From Thermoanaerobaculum sp964488355 (GTDB lineage: Bacteria > Acidobacteriota > Thermoanaerobaculia > Thermoanaerobaculales > Thermoanaerobaculaceae), in assembly GCA_964488355.1 (NCBI GenBank), contig CAZAUJ010000006.1:1-64000 (forward strand): a DNA stretch of 64,000 nt. Reading direction: 5' to 3'. Positions 19,358 to 28,336 of the stretch are shown here, in pieces. The position numbers and the translations under genes are program-made. Numbering within the stretch: position 1 is the first letter of the stretch; each line of letters opens with the position of its first letter. The notes below the pieces were generated by a model. That model was not told the DNA's origin. It saw nothing but the letters and a program-made list of their open reading frames with translations, and did not search any database.

Positions 19358-21055
19358 TTAAAAGCCCAAGGCTAAGCCGTCCTTGCGCGACTCGCTGGCG
19401 CCGAAGTACACGCTCGTGACGGGGTCCCGCAGGATGGCCTGGTAGCCGCCGAATACCGTGCCGGTGGCCCCGACCAAACGGTGCCCGCGCCGCACCAATT
19501 CCTGCCGTACATCGGTGGGCACCCCCGATTCCAAAGAAAGCCTGCCGCCGTCCCTCATCACCGTGCCGGTGGGCTCTGAGGAACCCGTATGGTAGAAGCG
19601 CGGCGCGTCGCCCGCCTCCTGCAGGTTCATGCCAAAATCCACAATGTTCACCACAATTTGCACGTGTCCCTGGGGTTGCATGTCACCGCCCATGACCCCA
19701 AAGGCCATGAGTGGCTTGCCCTCTTTGCCCAGAAACGCCGGGATGATGGTATGAAAGGGTCTTTTCCCAGGAACGAGCACGTTGGCATGGCCTGGTTGCA
19801 AGCTGAAGAGTGCTCCACGGTTCTGCAGGCCGAAGCCCAAGCTGGGAATCACGTAGCCCGAACCGAAGCCGGTGTAGTTGGACTGAATCAGTGCGACCAT
19901 CATTCCCGAGGCATCGGCGGTAACCAGAAAGGTTGTGTCCCCCTCCGCCAGGCGTGGATCCTCCGCTGCATCAGTCAGGGAAGCCCGGCGCATGTGGATT
20001 TGGGCCGCCTGGCGCGCCGCGTAGTCCTTGGCCAGCAGCTTATCCAAGGGCACCCGGGAAAATTCGGGGTCGGCGTAGTACCGGGCGCGGTCGGCAAAGG
20101 CCAGTTTCTTCGCTTCCACCAAGACATGCCAGAAGTCTGGGTTGTCTCTCCCCATGGCGCGCAAGTCGAAATTCTCCAAAATGTTGAGCATCTGAAGGGC
20201 AGCCGGTCCTTGGCTGTTGGGTGGCAGCTCCCAAACGGTGTGGCCGCGGTAGGTGGTGGCAATGGGTTCCACCCACTGGCTGCGGTGCTCAGCCAAATCG
20301 GCTAGGGAAAGAAACCCACCGTGTTGCCGAGAAAAGGCGACTATCTGCTCGGCGATCTCGCCTTGATAAAAGGCTTTCCTACCCTTATCAGCCAGCAACT
20401 GCAGGGTGCGGGCGAGGGCTGGGTTGCGGAACAGCTCCCCTTCCCCCGGCGCTCGCCCTCCCGGAAGAAACACCTCGGCGAAGCCGGGCTTTTCGCGGAA
20501 CACGTGAGCGGCCCTCGCCCAGGCGCCGGCGATTACCTGTGGCACTGGTACTCCTTCCCGTGCATAGGCAATGGTGGGTGCTAACAGCTCACCAATCGGA
20601 AGCCGGCCGAAGCGCTGGTGGAGCTCGAACCAACCGTCCACGCACCCGGGGACCGTCCAAGCGTAAGGGCTGTGCAGGGGAATGGTGCCGTCGGGAGCGG
20701 GAGGAACCAGCTCGCGCCTCAGGGCTTTGGGGGCCCTACCTGAGCCATTGAGCCCAACGAGCTTACCCGTGGCCGGATCGTAAACCAGGGCGAAGAGGTC
20801 CCCTCCAAGCCCGCACGAAACGGGTTCCAAGAGGGCGAGGGCGGCGTTGACGGCAATGGCCGCGTCCACCGCGCTACCACCTTTCTTCAGCGTCTCCACG
20901 CCAATGAGAACGGCCAACGGGTGAGCTGCAGCCACCATCCCATGGCGAGCTACCGTCATCGAGCGCGTGGCAAAGGACCGCCCCTCGGGGCGATCGGCTG
21001 CCGGAAGGGCCGCTGTGGTCAAGGCCGCAAGGCACCCTATTGCCCATCGAAGCAT
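19358..21055 (-). CDS. ggt: Gamma-glutamyltranspeptidase, exported
   Basis: A 565-residue Ntn-hydrolase that cleaves gamma-glutamyl bonds such as in glutathione. Signal peptide at residues 1-20 (AALPAAD). SGRAPKAL and GLGGDLF lie in the large subunit; autocatalytic cleavage should occur before the Thr of GDTTFLVTAD near residue 374, which then acts as nucleophile; GGYQAI and GVMGGDMQPQGHVQ are typical of the small subunit. The start at ATG 21055 has a strong AGGAGG ribosome site (minus-strand 21057-21067). The gene is divergent from the hybrid kinase gene. Confidence 0.93.
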   Translation of the reverse strand: MLRWAIGCLAALTTAALPAADRPEGRSFATRSMTVARHGMVAAAHPLAVLIGVETLKKGGSAVDAAIAVNAALALLEPVSCGLGGDLFALVYDPATGKLVGLNGSGRAPKALRRELVPPAPDGTIPLHSPYAWTVPGCVDGWFELHQRFGRLPIGELLAPTIAYAREGVPVPQVIAGAWARAAHVFREKPGFAEVFLPGGRAPGEGELFRNPALARTLQLLADKGRKAFYQGEIAEQIVAFSRQHGGFLSLADLAEHRSQWVEPIATTYRGHTVWELPPNSQGPAALQMLNILENFDLRAMGRDNPDFWHVLVEAKKLAFADRARYYADPEFSRVPLDKLLAKDYAARQAAQIHMRRASLTDAAEDPRLAEGDTTFLVTADASGMMVALIQSNYTGFGSGYVIPSLGFGLQNRGALFSLQPGHANVLVPGKRPFHTIIPAFLGKEGKPLMAFGVMGGDMQPQGHVQIVVNIVDFGMNLQEAGDAPRFYHTGSSEPTGTVMRDGGRLSLESGVPTDVRQELVRRGHRLVGATGTVFGGYQAILRDPVTSVYFGASESRKDGLALGF

Positions 21056-21165
21056 AGGCCACCTCCTTGAAAACCATAGCCCAAGGAGGGCTAGCCTGTC
21101 AGCAATTTCTCGCCTCGCCGGCTCTCGCCACAAGGCGCGGGGTTGATGTAACATGCGGGTTGTCT

Positions 21166-23772
21166 ATGTCTGCTACACCTCCTGTGCCGTGGCGGAGGTT
21201 GCGGATTTGGCTGGTGGTGGGTACCGGCCTGGGCGGTGCAATGGCCTTCCTTGCCCTTTGGTTGGACAGCCGCCACGAGGCGGGGTTGTCCTTAGAAAGG
21301 CGAGAGGCCGTGTGGAGGGTGACGACCGATTATCTGGGCCGGCTTCTGGGGGCGGCCTGGATGGAATTGCAGGAGGGCCGCCTGGGTCGCCTGTCGCAGC
21401 TGCTGCCGGCTGAGGATGTACCGCTCTGGGCGGCCATGCGCTGGGAGGCATCGGGGAGCCTGCACGTTGCCCCGGAGCGGGCTGCAAGCCTTGCGCCCCA
21501 CGTGCTTTCCAGGTTGGATAGCGGTGGGGGAAGCCTTTTCGTGGAAAACCCAGCGGCTTCGCAAGAGCTGGTGGCGGTGCTCCATCAGCGGGGCACCACG
21601 CGCTCGGCCCTGCTGGTGGACCTGCCGCGCCTGTTGCTTTGGGCGGGTTTGGCCCAAGAAGGCGCGCAGTCCGTTCTTTTGGCGATCAAGTTCCCAGCCC
21701 AGGCACCGCGCTTTTATGCCTGCGCGATCGGGGCACGGGGGGCTTGGGTCTGCGCCGGGGCAGAATCCATGCCCCAGGGCGAGGGGGAGCGCGCCCCTTG
21801 GGATGCCCCTCGGGTCGCTGGCACCTCGGGCACCCTGTTAACCCGGTGGCTCCAAATTGGCCCGCAGCGAGTGGGCCTTGGTGTCTTGGTGCCAGCTGGC
21901 GAAGCTCCAGGTAGCTTTTCCCCTGCCTGGTTCTCCCTCCTTTTTTTGGCCTTGCTGGTGGTCGGGGGTGGCGTTGCCCTGGGGCGTGCCGTGGCGGTGG
22001 CGCAGCAAAGGCACGAGGCAAGCGTGCTGGAGATTGCTCGGCGCGAGGCCGAGCTGGCAGCTAGGGTGGCCGAGAGACAGTGGCATCTCGTACTTGACGG
22101 GGTGAGACAACCCATGCTCTTCCTCCGTGAGGGATTGGTGGTCCGGGCCAACCAGGAGGCGGCAAAGCTTTTGCAATTCGAGCACGCCGGCGATGTCATT
22201 GGCCGCAAGCTGGCCAGCCTGCTGCCGGTGGAGGAGAGGGAGCGGGTGCTCAAGCTCTTGCCAGCGGCGCTGGCTGAGCGTGGCTCATTTACTGCCAGTC
22301 TCCTGTGTGGTCGGGGTGGGGAGCGGGTGGTGGAAGTTAAGCCCTGGCTGCTGGAGGTGGGCGAGGAGGCGCTTACCTGCTTGAGCCTGGTCGATTTTAC
22401 CGGCCACCAGCGAGCGGAAGCGGTGCTGCGAGCGGTGAGCTCGCGTGTGGGTGCGGGCTTGGCTCTGCTGGATCTGGGCGGGCAGGTCATGTGGGCTAAT
22501 CCAGCTTTGGCTGATGGGTTGGGTTTGCGTCCCGAGGACCTGGCTGGCCGCACCCTCTTGCCCTTCGTCACCCCCCCGGCTTGGCGGGCGGTGAAGCGAG
22601 CTTTTGCCCGAGCCCGTAGGGGCCAAGAGCAAATCCTCGAGGTGCGCTGCCGGGTAGCGAGGGGGGTCGTCGCACCCTTCGAGCTTATTTTTTCGCGCGT
22701 GGCCGGCGAACCTTGTGTGCTGCTGGTGGCCAACCGGCTGACTTCCGCCCAGGAGGTGGAGGATGCGCTGAGCTTGGTGGAGGCGGTGGTGGGTTGGGAG
22801 GTGCATAGGGCCGCCAACCTGGTTCAAGGTGCCCTGGGGCAGCCGGTTAAAGGGCGGGGCACCGGCGCGCACTGGCGAGAGGTGGCCTCCCAGCTGGCGG
22901 CTCAGCTTCACGATTTGCAGCGGCTTGTGCGGCGGGACCACATCCATTTGGCACCTGTGGAGCTGAACTCACTGGTGCAGCAAGCGACCGCGGCGCTGCT
23001 CGATGCGCTTCCAAATGGGGTGCGTTTGCTGGTCCGCCCTTGGCCAGAAGGCCTGTCGGCGGCGGCTAGCCCGCATCTCCTCCGCCACTTCCTGCAGGAA
23101 ACCCTTGCGGCCTTCCTAGCTTGCTTCGAGGGAGGAAGCGGGACGGTGGAAGTAGCCGTGGAGCGCCTGCCGGTGGGCATGGCTCGTTTGGCCGTGGCTG
23201 CCGCAGGGGAGGCTTGGGCCGACAGCGCCCACGACCACCATACCTTCGATGCCCGGCTTTACAGCCGGGCGCTGTCCTGGCTCACCGCTCGCGCCCTCAA
23301 AGGCCAAGCGGGTTACCGAGAGCGGGAGGGTTTTGGCTCTCGGGTTTGGCTGGACCTCCCCTTGGCTTCGCCCGTAGCGCGGCCAGAGGCGGTGCCTGTG
23401 CCTCGGCGGGGGAAGATCCTCATTGCCGAGGACGAGCGGCAAATCCGGGAGAGCTTGGCCGAGGGGCTGCGCCAGCAGGGCTACCAGGTGGTGGAAGCAG
23501 CCAACGGGCGCGAAGCTTTGTCCCTGTACGCTTCCGAGGCGGCGAACATTGCCTTGGTGGTCCTGGACCTGGTCATGCCGGAGCTGGACGGAAGGCAGGT
23601 GTACGAGGAGCTGAGCAAAAAGCCCAACCCGCCGGCGGTGCTGCTGTGTACGGGTTACCGGCCCACGTCCGATCCGCTCCTTGAAAACCTTCCCACGCTG
23701 GTAAAGCCCTTTCCCGTAGAGGTCTTTCTGCGAGAAGTGGCCAAGTGGGTGGAGCCGGAGCCTACCTCCTAG
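21166..23772 (+). CDS. Hybrid sensor kinase with degenerate catalytic domain and receiver domain
   Basis: An 868-residue membrane sensor. A TM segment at about 12-33, a periplasmic domain, a second TM at about 253-275, then two PAS-like domains (about 300-400 and 420-520). A DHp-like helix has H547 in HRAANLV, which aligns with the HDFNNLL type of H-box but lacks its Asp. The ATPase region (about 600-735) shows the final GSRVWLDLPL strand but no clear N-box Asn or DxGxG motif. The C-terminal receiver (about 745-862) is intact: paired acidics in IAEDE, phospho-acceptor D801 in LDLVMPELDG, Thr in CTG and Lys in VKPF. Start ATG 21166 is chosen because the signal-anchor follows directly. Kinase activity is doubtful; the receiver may be phosphorylated by another kinase. 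Confidence 0.8.
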   Translation: MSATPPVPWRRLRIWLVVGTGLGGAMAFLALWLDSRHEAGLSLERREAVWRVTTDYLGRLLGAAWMELQEGRLGRLSQLLPAEDVPLWAAMRWEASGSLHVAPERAASLAPHVLSRLDSGGGSLFVENPAASQELVAVLHQRGTTRSALLVDLPRLLLWAGLAQEGAQSVLLAIKFPAQAPRFYACAIGARGAWVCAGAESMPQGEGERAPWDAPRVAGTSGTLLTRWLQIGPQRVGLGVLVPAGEAPGSFSPAWFSLLFLALLVVGGGVALGRAVAVAQQRHEASVLEIARREAELAARVAERQWHLVLDGVRQPMLFLREGLVVRANQEAAKLLQFEHAGDVIGRKLASLLPVEERERVLKLLPAALAERGSFTASLLCGRGGERVVEVKPWLLEVGEEALTCLSLVDFTGHQRAEAVLRAVSSRVGAGLALLDLGGQVMWANPALADGLGLRPEDLAGRTLLPFVTPPAWRAVKRAFARARRGQEQILEVRCRVARGVVAPFELIFSRVAGEPCVLLVANRLTSAQEVEDALSLVEAVVGWEVHRAANLVQGALGQPVKGRGTGAHWREVASQLAAQLHDLQRLVRRDHIHLAPVELNSLVQQATAALLDALPNGVRLLVRPWPEGLSAAASPHLLRHFLQETLAAFLACFEGGSGTVEVAVERLPVGMARLAVAAAGEAWADSAHDHHTFDARLYSRALSWLTARALKGQAGYREREGFGSRVWLDLPLASPVARPEAVPVPRRGKILIAEDERQIRESLAEGLRQQGYQVVEAANGREALSLYASEAANIALVVLDLVMPELDGRQVYEELSKKPNPPAVLLCTGYRPTSDPLLENLPTLVKPFPVEVFLREVAKWVEPEPTS

Positions 23773-23910
23773 GTCGCGTGCTCTGGATTTGGCCAAGAGC
23801 CCAGAAGCCTTGCGAGGTTGGGGCCCCGACTTTAGGGCGAGCCGGGTCAGCGCCAAGCGCTGCGAAGGCCGCGGGCCCGTGACGGTGCAACAAACCGCTT
23901 GGAGCTGTCT

Positions 23911-23921
23911 TTGCGAGCGAA
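23911..23921. repeat. Dispersed intergenic repeat core TTGCGAGCGAA, copy 1
   Basis: The 11-base core is followed by GCGTAGTAATCCGG. The same core occurs at 50118 in another intergenic gap. Dispersed intergenic elements built around TTGCGAGCGAAGC are known from many bacterial genomes. It lies in the 289-base gap between the kinase and adenosyltransferase genes; nothing else was recognised there. Confidence 0.45.
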
Positions 23922-24061
23922 GCGTAGTAATCCGGCCCGGGCAGGGCGGGAAGAAAACCCAAGGGTGCTCCGGCCGGTCCCCCCTCTTGCCATAGAAGCC
24001 CAATCACCTCAGCGTGCCGGAGGCAATGGGCACCCAGCATCAAGCGTGCTAGCATGGGGCC

Positions 24062-24592
24062 GTGCGGATCTACACGCGCAAGGGGGACACGGGGCTTACC
24101 AGTTTGGGCAGCGGCGAAAGAGTGGTGAAGAGCCACCCGCAGGTAGCTGCCTACGGCGAGCTGGATGAGGTAAACTCGTTCGTGGGCATGGTGCGGGCGG
24201 AAGGTGTGCCCAGCGAGGCCGACCGCTACTTGGAGAGAGTGCAGCAAGCGCTCTTTTCCTTGGGTTCCGCCTTGGCTGGCAGTCCCCGAGCCAAGCTAGC
24301 GGCGGACGCTTCCGACGTGCACTGGTTGGAAACGTGGATTGACACCATGAGCGCGGAGCTGCCGCCATTGGCTAACTTTGTCCTGCCAGGGGGCTGCCGC
24401 GCAGCCAGCCTTACCCACGTGGCGCGCACGGTGGCGCGCCGGGCAGAGCGGGCGGTGGTGGCCAGCGCGCTGCCCAGTGAAGCTCGCCAAGCCACCGTCC
24501 GCTTCCTTAACCGCTTGAGCGACGCTCTGTTTGTCCTCGCCCGTTGGCTCAATCATCGGCAGGGGGCGGGCGAAACCCTCTGGCATGAGTAA
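24062..24592 (+). CDS. Cob(I)alamin adenosyltransferase (PduO type)
   Basis: A 176-residue PduO/MMAB-type adenosyltransferase that transfers 5'-deoxyadenosyl from ATP to Co(I) corrinoid, making coenzyme B12. Visible motifs: IYTRKGDTGLTSL at residues 3-15 for ATP binding, VAAYGELDEVNSFVG, and the helical RAERAVV...FLNRLSDALFVLARWLN end. Start is GTG 24062. It stands alone behind an untranslated gap; no cobalamin riboswitch was found upstream. A B12-dependent user such as methylmalonyl-CoA mutase is not in the window. Confidence 0.9.
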   Translation: MRIYTRKGDTGLTSLGSGERVVKSHPQVAAYGELDEVNSFVGMVRAEGVPSEADRYLERVQQALFSLGSALAGSPRAKLAADASDVHWLETWIDTMSAELPPLANFVLPGGCRAASLTHVARTVARRAERAVVASALPSEARQATVRFLNRLSDALFVLARWLNHRQGAGETLWHE

Positions 24593-24688
24593 GAGCGGCG
24601 ATCCGGCAAGTAGACCTGGCCAGGGGGAGCCGTCTCCCGTTCGGCGTTCAGGTGCGCCTGCAGGCTGCGGCCGCCCACGAGGAATGGC

Positions 24689-25648
24689 ATGACCAGTTTG
24701 CAGCTACCAGAAAAAAGCTTGGAGGTTCTGTCCGGTAGCCTGGAAGAAAACTTCCGTTACTTGGCGGAACGGCTCGGTGTGCGCGTGCAGGCGCGGGGAA
24801 ACACCATAACCCTGGCGGGGGAGGAGGAGGCCGTCGCCACCGCCTCCCGCCTACTGCAGGACTTGGGGACCCTCGTGAGCCGCGGCTACGCCGTGGGCCG
24901 GGAGGAGTTTCGCACCGCGCTGCGGGTATTGGAGGAAGACCCGTCGGTGGATCTGGTGAACTTCTTCACCGATGCCACCATACCCGAAGCGGTCAAGCGG
25001 GTGCTGGTGCCGCGCAACCTCAAGCAGCGGCTTTTCATCCAAGCGGTGGTGCGCCACGACATCGTGTTTGCTGTTGGCCCGGCGGGTACGGGGAAGACCT
25101 ACCTGGCGGTGGCGCTGGCAGCGGCTGCCTTGGCGGAAAAGCGCGTGCGGCGTATCGTTCTTACCCGGCCGGCAGTGGAGGCGGGGGAGCGATTGGGTTT
25201 TTTGCCCGGCGACCTGGAGCAGAAGGTCAACCCGTACTTGCGCCCTGTATATGACGCCCTCTATGACATTCTCGGGTACGACAAGGTGGTCAAGCATCTG
25301 GAACGCGGGGTGATTGAGATTGCGCCGCTGGCCTTCATGCGCGGCCGCACCCTCAACGATTCGTTCATTCTTCTCGACGAGGCGCAAAACACCACCCCGG
25401 AGCAAATGAAGATGTTTCTCACCAGGATGGGCTTCCACTCCAAGGCGGTGATCACTGGAGATGTGACGCAAATAGACTTGCCCCAGGGCTCCCCTTCGGG
25501 GTTGGTGCAGGCGAGGCAAATCCTGCAGGGCATTGCCGGCATTTGCTTTTTTGACTTCAGCAAAGAGGACGTGGTCCGCCATCGCTTGGTGCAACAGGTG
25601 GTTGACGCCTACGAGCGCTTCGAGGCGGCGCGACGTGAACGGCCGTGA
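24689..25648 (+). CDS. phoH: PhoH-like ATPase
   Basis: A 319-residue PhoH family P-loop NTPase. N-terminal KH-like part (about 1-95), then Walker A GPAGTGKTYLAVAL near residue 132 and Walker B FILLDEAQNTT near residue 228, with VITGDVTQIDLP after it. The family is usually found with ybeY and is linked to RNA metabolism. It begins the run phoH-pgpH-ybeY-CBS-era-grx; its stop overlaps the pgpH GTG. Confidence 0.94.
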   Translation: MTSLQLPEKSLEVLSGSLEENFRYLAERLGVRVQARGNTITLAGEEEAVATASRLLQDLGTLVSRGYAVGREEFRTALRVLEEDPSVDLVNFFTDATIPEAVKRVLVPRNLKQRLFIQAVVRHDIVFAVGPAGTGKTYLAVALAAAALAEKRVRRIVLTRPAVEAGERLGFLPGDLEQKVNPYLRPVYDALYDILGYDKVVKHLERGVIEIAPLAFMRGRTLNDSFILLDEAQNTTPEQMKMFLTRMGFHSKAVITGDVTQIDLPQGSPSGLVQARQILQGIAGICFFDFSKEDVVRHRLVQQVVDAYERFEAARRERP

Positions 25649-27915
25649 CGCTCGGCAAGAAACATCGTCTTTCTGAGCCTCCCCGCCCACGTGCGGCGGC
25701 CAGGGATTGGGGTCAAAAGCGCCGAAAGGCTTTGGCGCAGGCGTGGTTGGTGGGCCCAGCCTTTGTGCTGCTTGCCACCTTTGTTATCTCGCCGAGAGGG
25801 AACCCTAGGTACCCCGCGTTGCGTGCGGGTGAGGTGGCCCCTGCCGACGTGGTGATTTATCGCGACGTCACCGTGCCCGATGTGGAGTCCACCGAGGAAA
25901 GGAGACGGCGGGCGGGTCTTGCGGTTTTGCCCGTTTACGTTCTTGACCGCACCGTACCTGAGCAGGTAAAGGCCAAGCTTCAGTTGCTTTTTTCTGCCGC
26001 CGAGCGCGCGCCCAAGGGAGACCCCCAGGCAGCTGCGGAAATCTTTTCTCGCGCGGTGGGTCAGCGGGTAGAACCGGCCGAGGCTCAAGTGCTTTTTTCT
26101 CTGCGCCTTACGCCGGAGCTTTTGGTGGCCTTGGCGGACGTGGTGGAGCAAGTTTACCGCCAGGGGGTAGTGGACGAAAAGGCGGAGGTTTTGCGCTGGG
26201 CGGACAAAGGCATCACCGTGAGGGAAGCCGCCACTGCCCAGGAGCGTCTTGAGCTGGACGTTTTCCGCTTGGTGGACGCAGCGGCAGTCGCCGACGCGGT
26301 GGAAGGGCGGTTGGGAAGCCTGTCCCCCATCCCCCGGCGTGCCCGGCGGCCTCTGGCGCAGCTTCTGGCTCGCCTCATGCCCCCGAACCTCGTCCTTGAT
26401 CGGGGAGAAACCCTTTCCCGCCGCATGCGCGCCGCCGCCAACGTGGAGGAGGTTTCCATCCAGCTCAACCGCGGGCGCGTACTGCTGCGGCGGGGTGATG
26501 AGGTGAGTCCCCAGGTGGCCAGGCTCTTGCAGTCCTTGGCGGCCTCCAACCAGGTGCAGAGCAGCCTTTGGCCCACGGTGGGGGCTTTCGGGCTTGCAAG
26601 CCTGCTGGCTGTCGGGTGGTTCTTTTACTTTCAACGGGAAAAATCCCCCGACCGGGAGCAGCAGGTGTGCTACGGCAGCGTGCTGTTGGTGTTGGCGGCG
26701 GCGCTCATACTGGAGGCGGCTTCCGCGTTTGTGGTCGGCAAGATGGCGACCGCAGTTATTCGGGAGCCCTTCGACCGCGTGGAGGTGTATTGGCCAGCTT
26801 TGCCCCATGGCACCGGAGTGATCCTCGCCAGCTTGATGTTCGGTTTGCCCGTGGGTGTGCTTTTTGCCGCCAGCCAAACGGTGTTGGTTACCGCCATGCT
26901 CGCCTTTCCAGGACAGGCAGCGGCCTACGCCTTGCTGGCGGCGGTGGTGGCGGCCTTCGCCAGCCAAAGGGTGAAGGAGCGCAACGCCCTAACCCGCGTG
27001 GGGCTGATCTTGGCCGCATTCAACGTGGTCTGTGCTGCCAGCTTGGCTGTGCTTTCGAGCCCTAGCCCCCAGGTCTCGGATGTGGCCGCCCATGCGGCTA
27101 CCGCTGCCCTCGGTGGGGTGGTCGCGGCGGTGATGGCCAGCTTCCTGCTGCCGGTGCTGGAAAGCGCCACCGGGACGATCACCGACATCAGGCTCCTCGA
27201 GCTTTCCAATCCCAACTTGCCCTTGCTTCGGCGGCTGGCTAGCGAAGCCCCTGGAACCTTCCAGCACTCTCTGGCCATGGCCAATTTGGCTGAGGCAGCA
27301 GCGGAGGCCGTTGGAGCCAACGGTCTTCTGGCGCGGGTTTGCTGCTACTACCACGATGTGGGCAAGGTCCTGCGCCCCGAATACTTCATCGAAAACCAAC
27401 GGCGTGAGCCAAATCCTCACGACCACCTTTCCCCCTGGATGTCCGCCCTGATAGTCAGCAAGCACGTCAAGGATGGTTTGGAGTTGGCGCGGGAGTACAA
27501 GCTGCCCGAGCCGATCCGCGAGGCCATCGCCACCCATCACGGTACCAAGCTCATTCACTTCTTCTACAGCCGGGCCAAGCAACACGCCAATCCGGACCAA
27601 GGGGAGGTGTCCGAGCAGGAGTTTCGTTATCCGGGACCCAAGCCTCGGGCGAAAGAAATGGGCATCATCCTGCTAGCGGACGCGGTGGAAGCGGCAGCCC
27701 GGACCCTGAGCGAGCCCACCCCCGGGAGGGTGCAGAGCATGATCGAGCAGGTATTCAAGAAGATTTTGGAAGACGGGCAGCTGGACGAGTGCGAGCTTAC
27801 CCTCAAGGATTTGGAAAAAATTTCCGCCGCTTTTTCCTGGGTGATAACGTCCGCTGGCCACCATCGCATCGACTACCCGGGGTTTGACTTCCGGCGAGGC
27901 AAGCATGCCTCCTAG
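25645..27915 (+). CDS. pgpH: 7TM HD-domain phosphohydrolase, PgpH-type c-di-AMP phosphodiesterase
   Basis: A 756-residue membrane protein of the 7TMR-HD family. One TM at about 30-50, a large extracytoplasmic 7TMR-HDED domain to about 305, seven TM segments to about 500, then a cytosolic HD domain with QHSLAMANLAEAAA, YYHDVGK and ATHHGT motifs, and EMGIILLADAVEAAART giving the second Asp cluster. In the family these residues bind two metals and hydrolyse cyclic di-AMP to pApA. GTG 25645 overlaps the phoH stop (GTGA). The gene order phoH-pgpH-ybeY is conserved in many bacteria, supporting the call. The diadenylate cyclase is not in the window. Confidence 0.9.
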   Translation: MTLGKKHRLSEPPRPRAAARDWGQKRRKALAQAWLVGPAFVLLATFVISPRGNPRYPALRAGEVAPADVVIYRDVTVPDVESTEERRRRAGLAVLPVYVLDRTVPEQVKAKLQLLFSAAERAPKGDPQAAAEIFSRAVGQRVEPAEAQVLFSLRLTPELLVALADVVEQVYRQGVVDEKAEVLRWADKGITVREAATAQERLELDVFRLVDAAAVADAVEGRLGSLSPIPRRARRPLAQLLARLMPPNLVLDRGETLSRRMRAAANVEEVSIQLNRGRVLLRRGDEVSPQVARLLQSLAASNQVQSSLWPTVGAFGLASLLAVGWFFYFQREKSPDREQQVCYGSVLLVLAAALILEAASAFVVGKMATAVIREPFDRVEVYWPALPHGTGVILASLMFGLPVGVLFAASQTVLVTAMLAFPGQAAAYALLAAVVAAFASQRVKERNALTRVGLILAAFNVVCAASLAVLSSPSPQVSDVAAHAATAALGGVVAAVMASFLLPVLESATGTITDIRLLELSNPNLPLLRRLASEAPGTFQHSLAMANLAEAAAEAVGANGLLARVCCYYHDVGKVLRPEYFIENQRREPNPHDHLSPWMSALIVSKHVKDGLELAREYKLPEPIREAIATHHGTKLIHFFYSRAKQHANPDQGEVSEQEFRYPGPKPRAKEMGIILLADAVEAAARTLSEPTPGRVQSMIEQVFKKILEDGQLDECELTLKDLEKISAAFSWVITSAGHHRIDYPGFDFRRGKHAS

Positions 27916-28336
27916 GTATGCCATTGCCGTTCGCTGGCAAGGGCGGCGCCTGCCGGGGCTGACGCCGACTTTGCGCGCGTTGGCGGCCCAGGTGCTCCGA
28001 CGCTTGGGCGTCCCTCGGGGCGAGGTGGCGGTGCTCTTATGCGACGACCGCACCATTGCCCTTTTGAACCACCGGTTCCGCGGCAAGGACAAGCCCACCG
28101 ACGTGCTGTCGTTCCCGTCACAGGAGCTTTTGCCCGATGGCACGGTGCACCTGGGCGACCTGGCCATCTCCCTAGAAACCGCTACCCGCCAGGCGGAGAG
28201 GGCAGGTCACAGCGTGGAGCGGGAGCTGGCCATCTTGCTGATCCATGGCTTGCTGCACCTCTGTGGCTATGACCACGAGACGGATCAGGGCGAAATGGAT
28301 GCCAAGGAAAGGGAGCTGCGGGAGGCACTGTTGTGA
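27905..28336 (+). CDS. ybeY: Endoribonuclease YbeY (rRNA maturation factor)
   Basis: A 143-residue zinc endonuclease involved in 16S rRNA 3' end maturation and ribosome quality control. The defining HGLLHLCGYDHE motif (three metal-binding His) is near residue 112, preceded by the KDKPTDVLSFP block. ATG 27905 lies inside the last codons of pgpH, 11-base overlap; the stop overlaps the next gene's GTG. Confidence 0.95.
   Translation: MPPRYAIAVRWQGRRLPGLTPTLRALAAQVLRRLGVPRGEVAVLLCDDRTIALLNHRFRGKDKPTDVLSFPSQELLPDGTVHLGDLAISLETATRQAERAGHSVERELAILLIHGLLHLCGYDHETDQGEMDAKERELREALL

Noticed and set aside
23773..24061. Possible cobalamin riboswitch before the adenosyltransferase gene
   Set aside because: No conserved B12-box or the expected stem arrangement was found.
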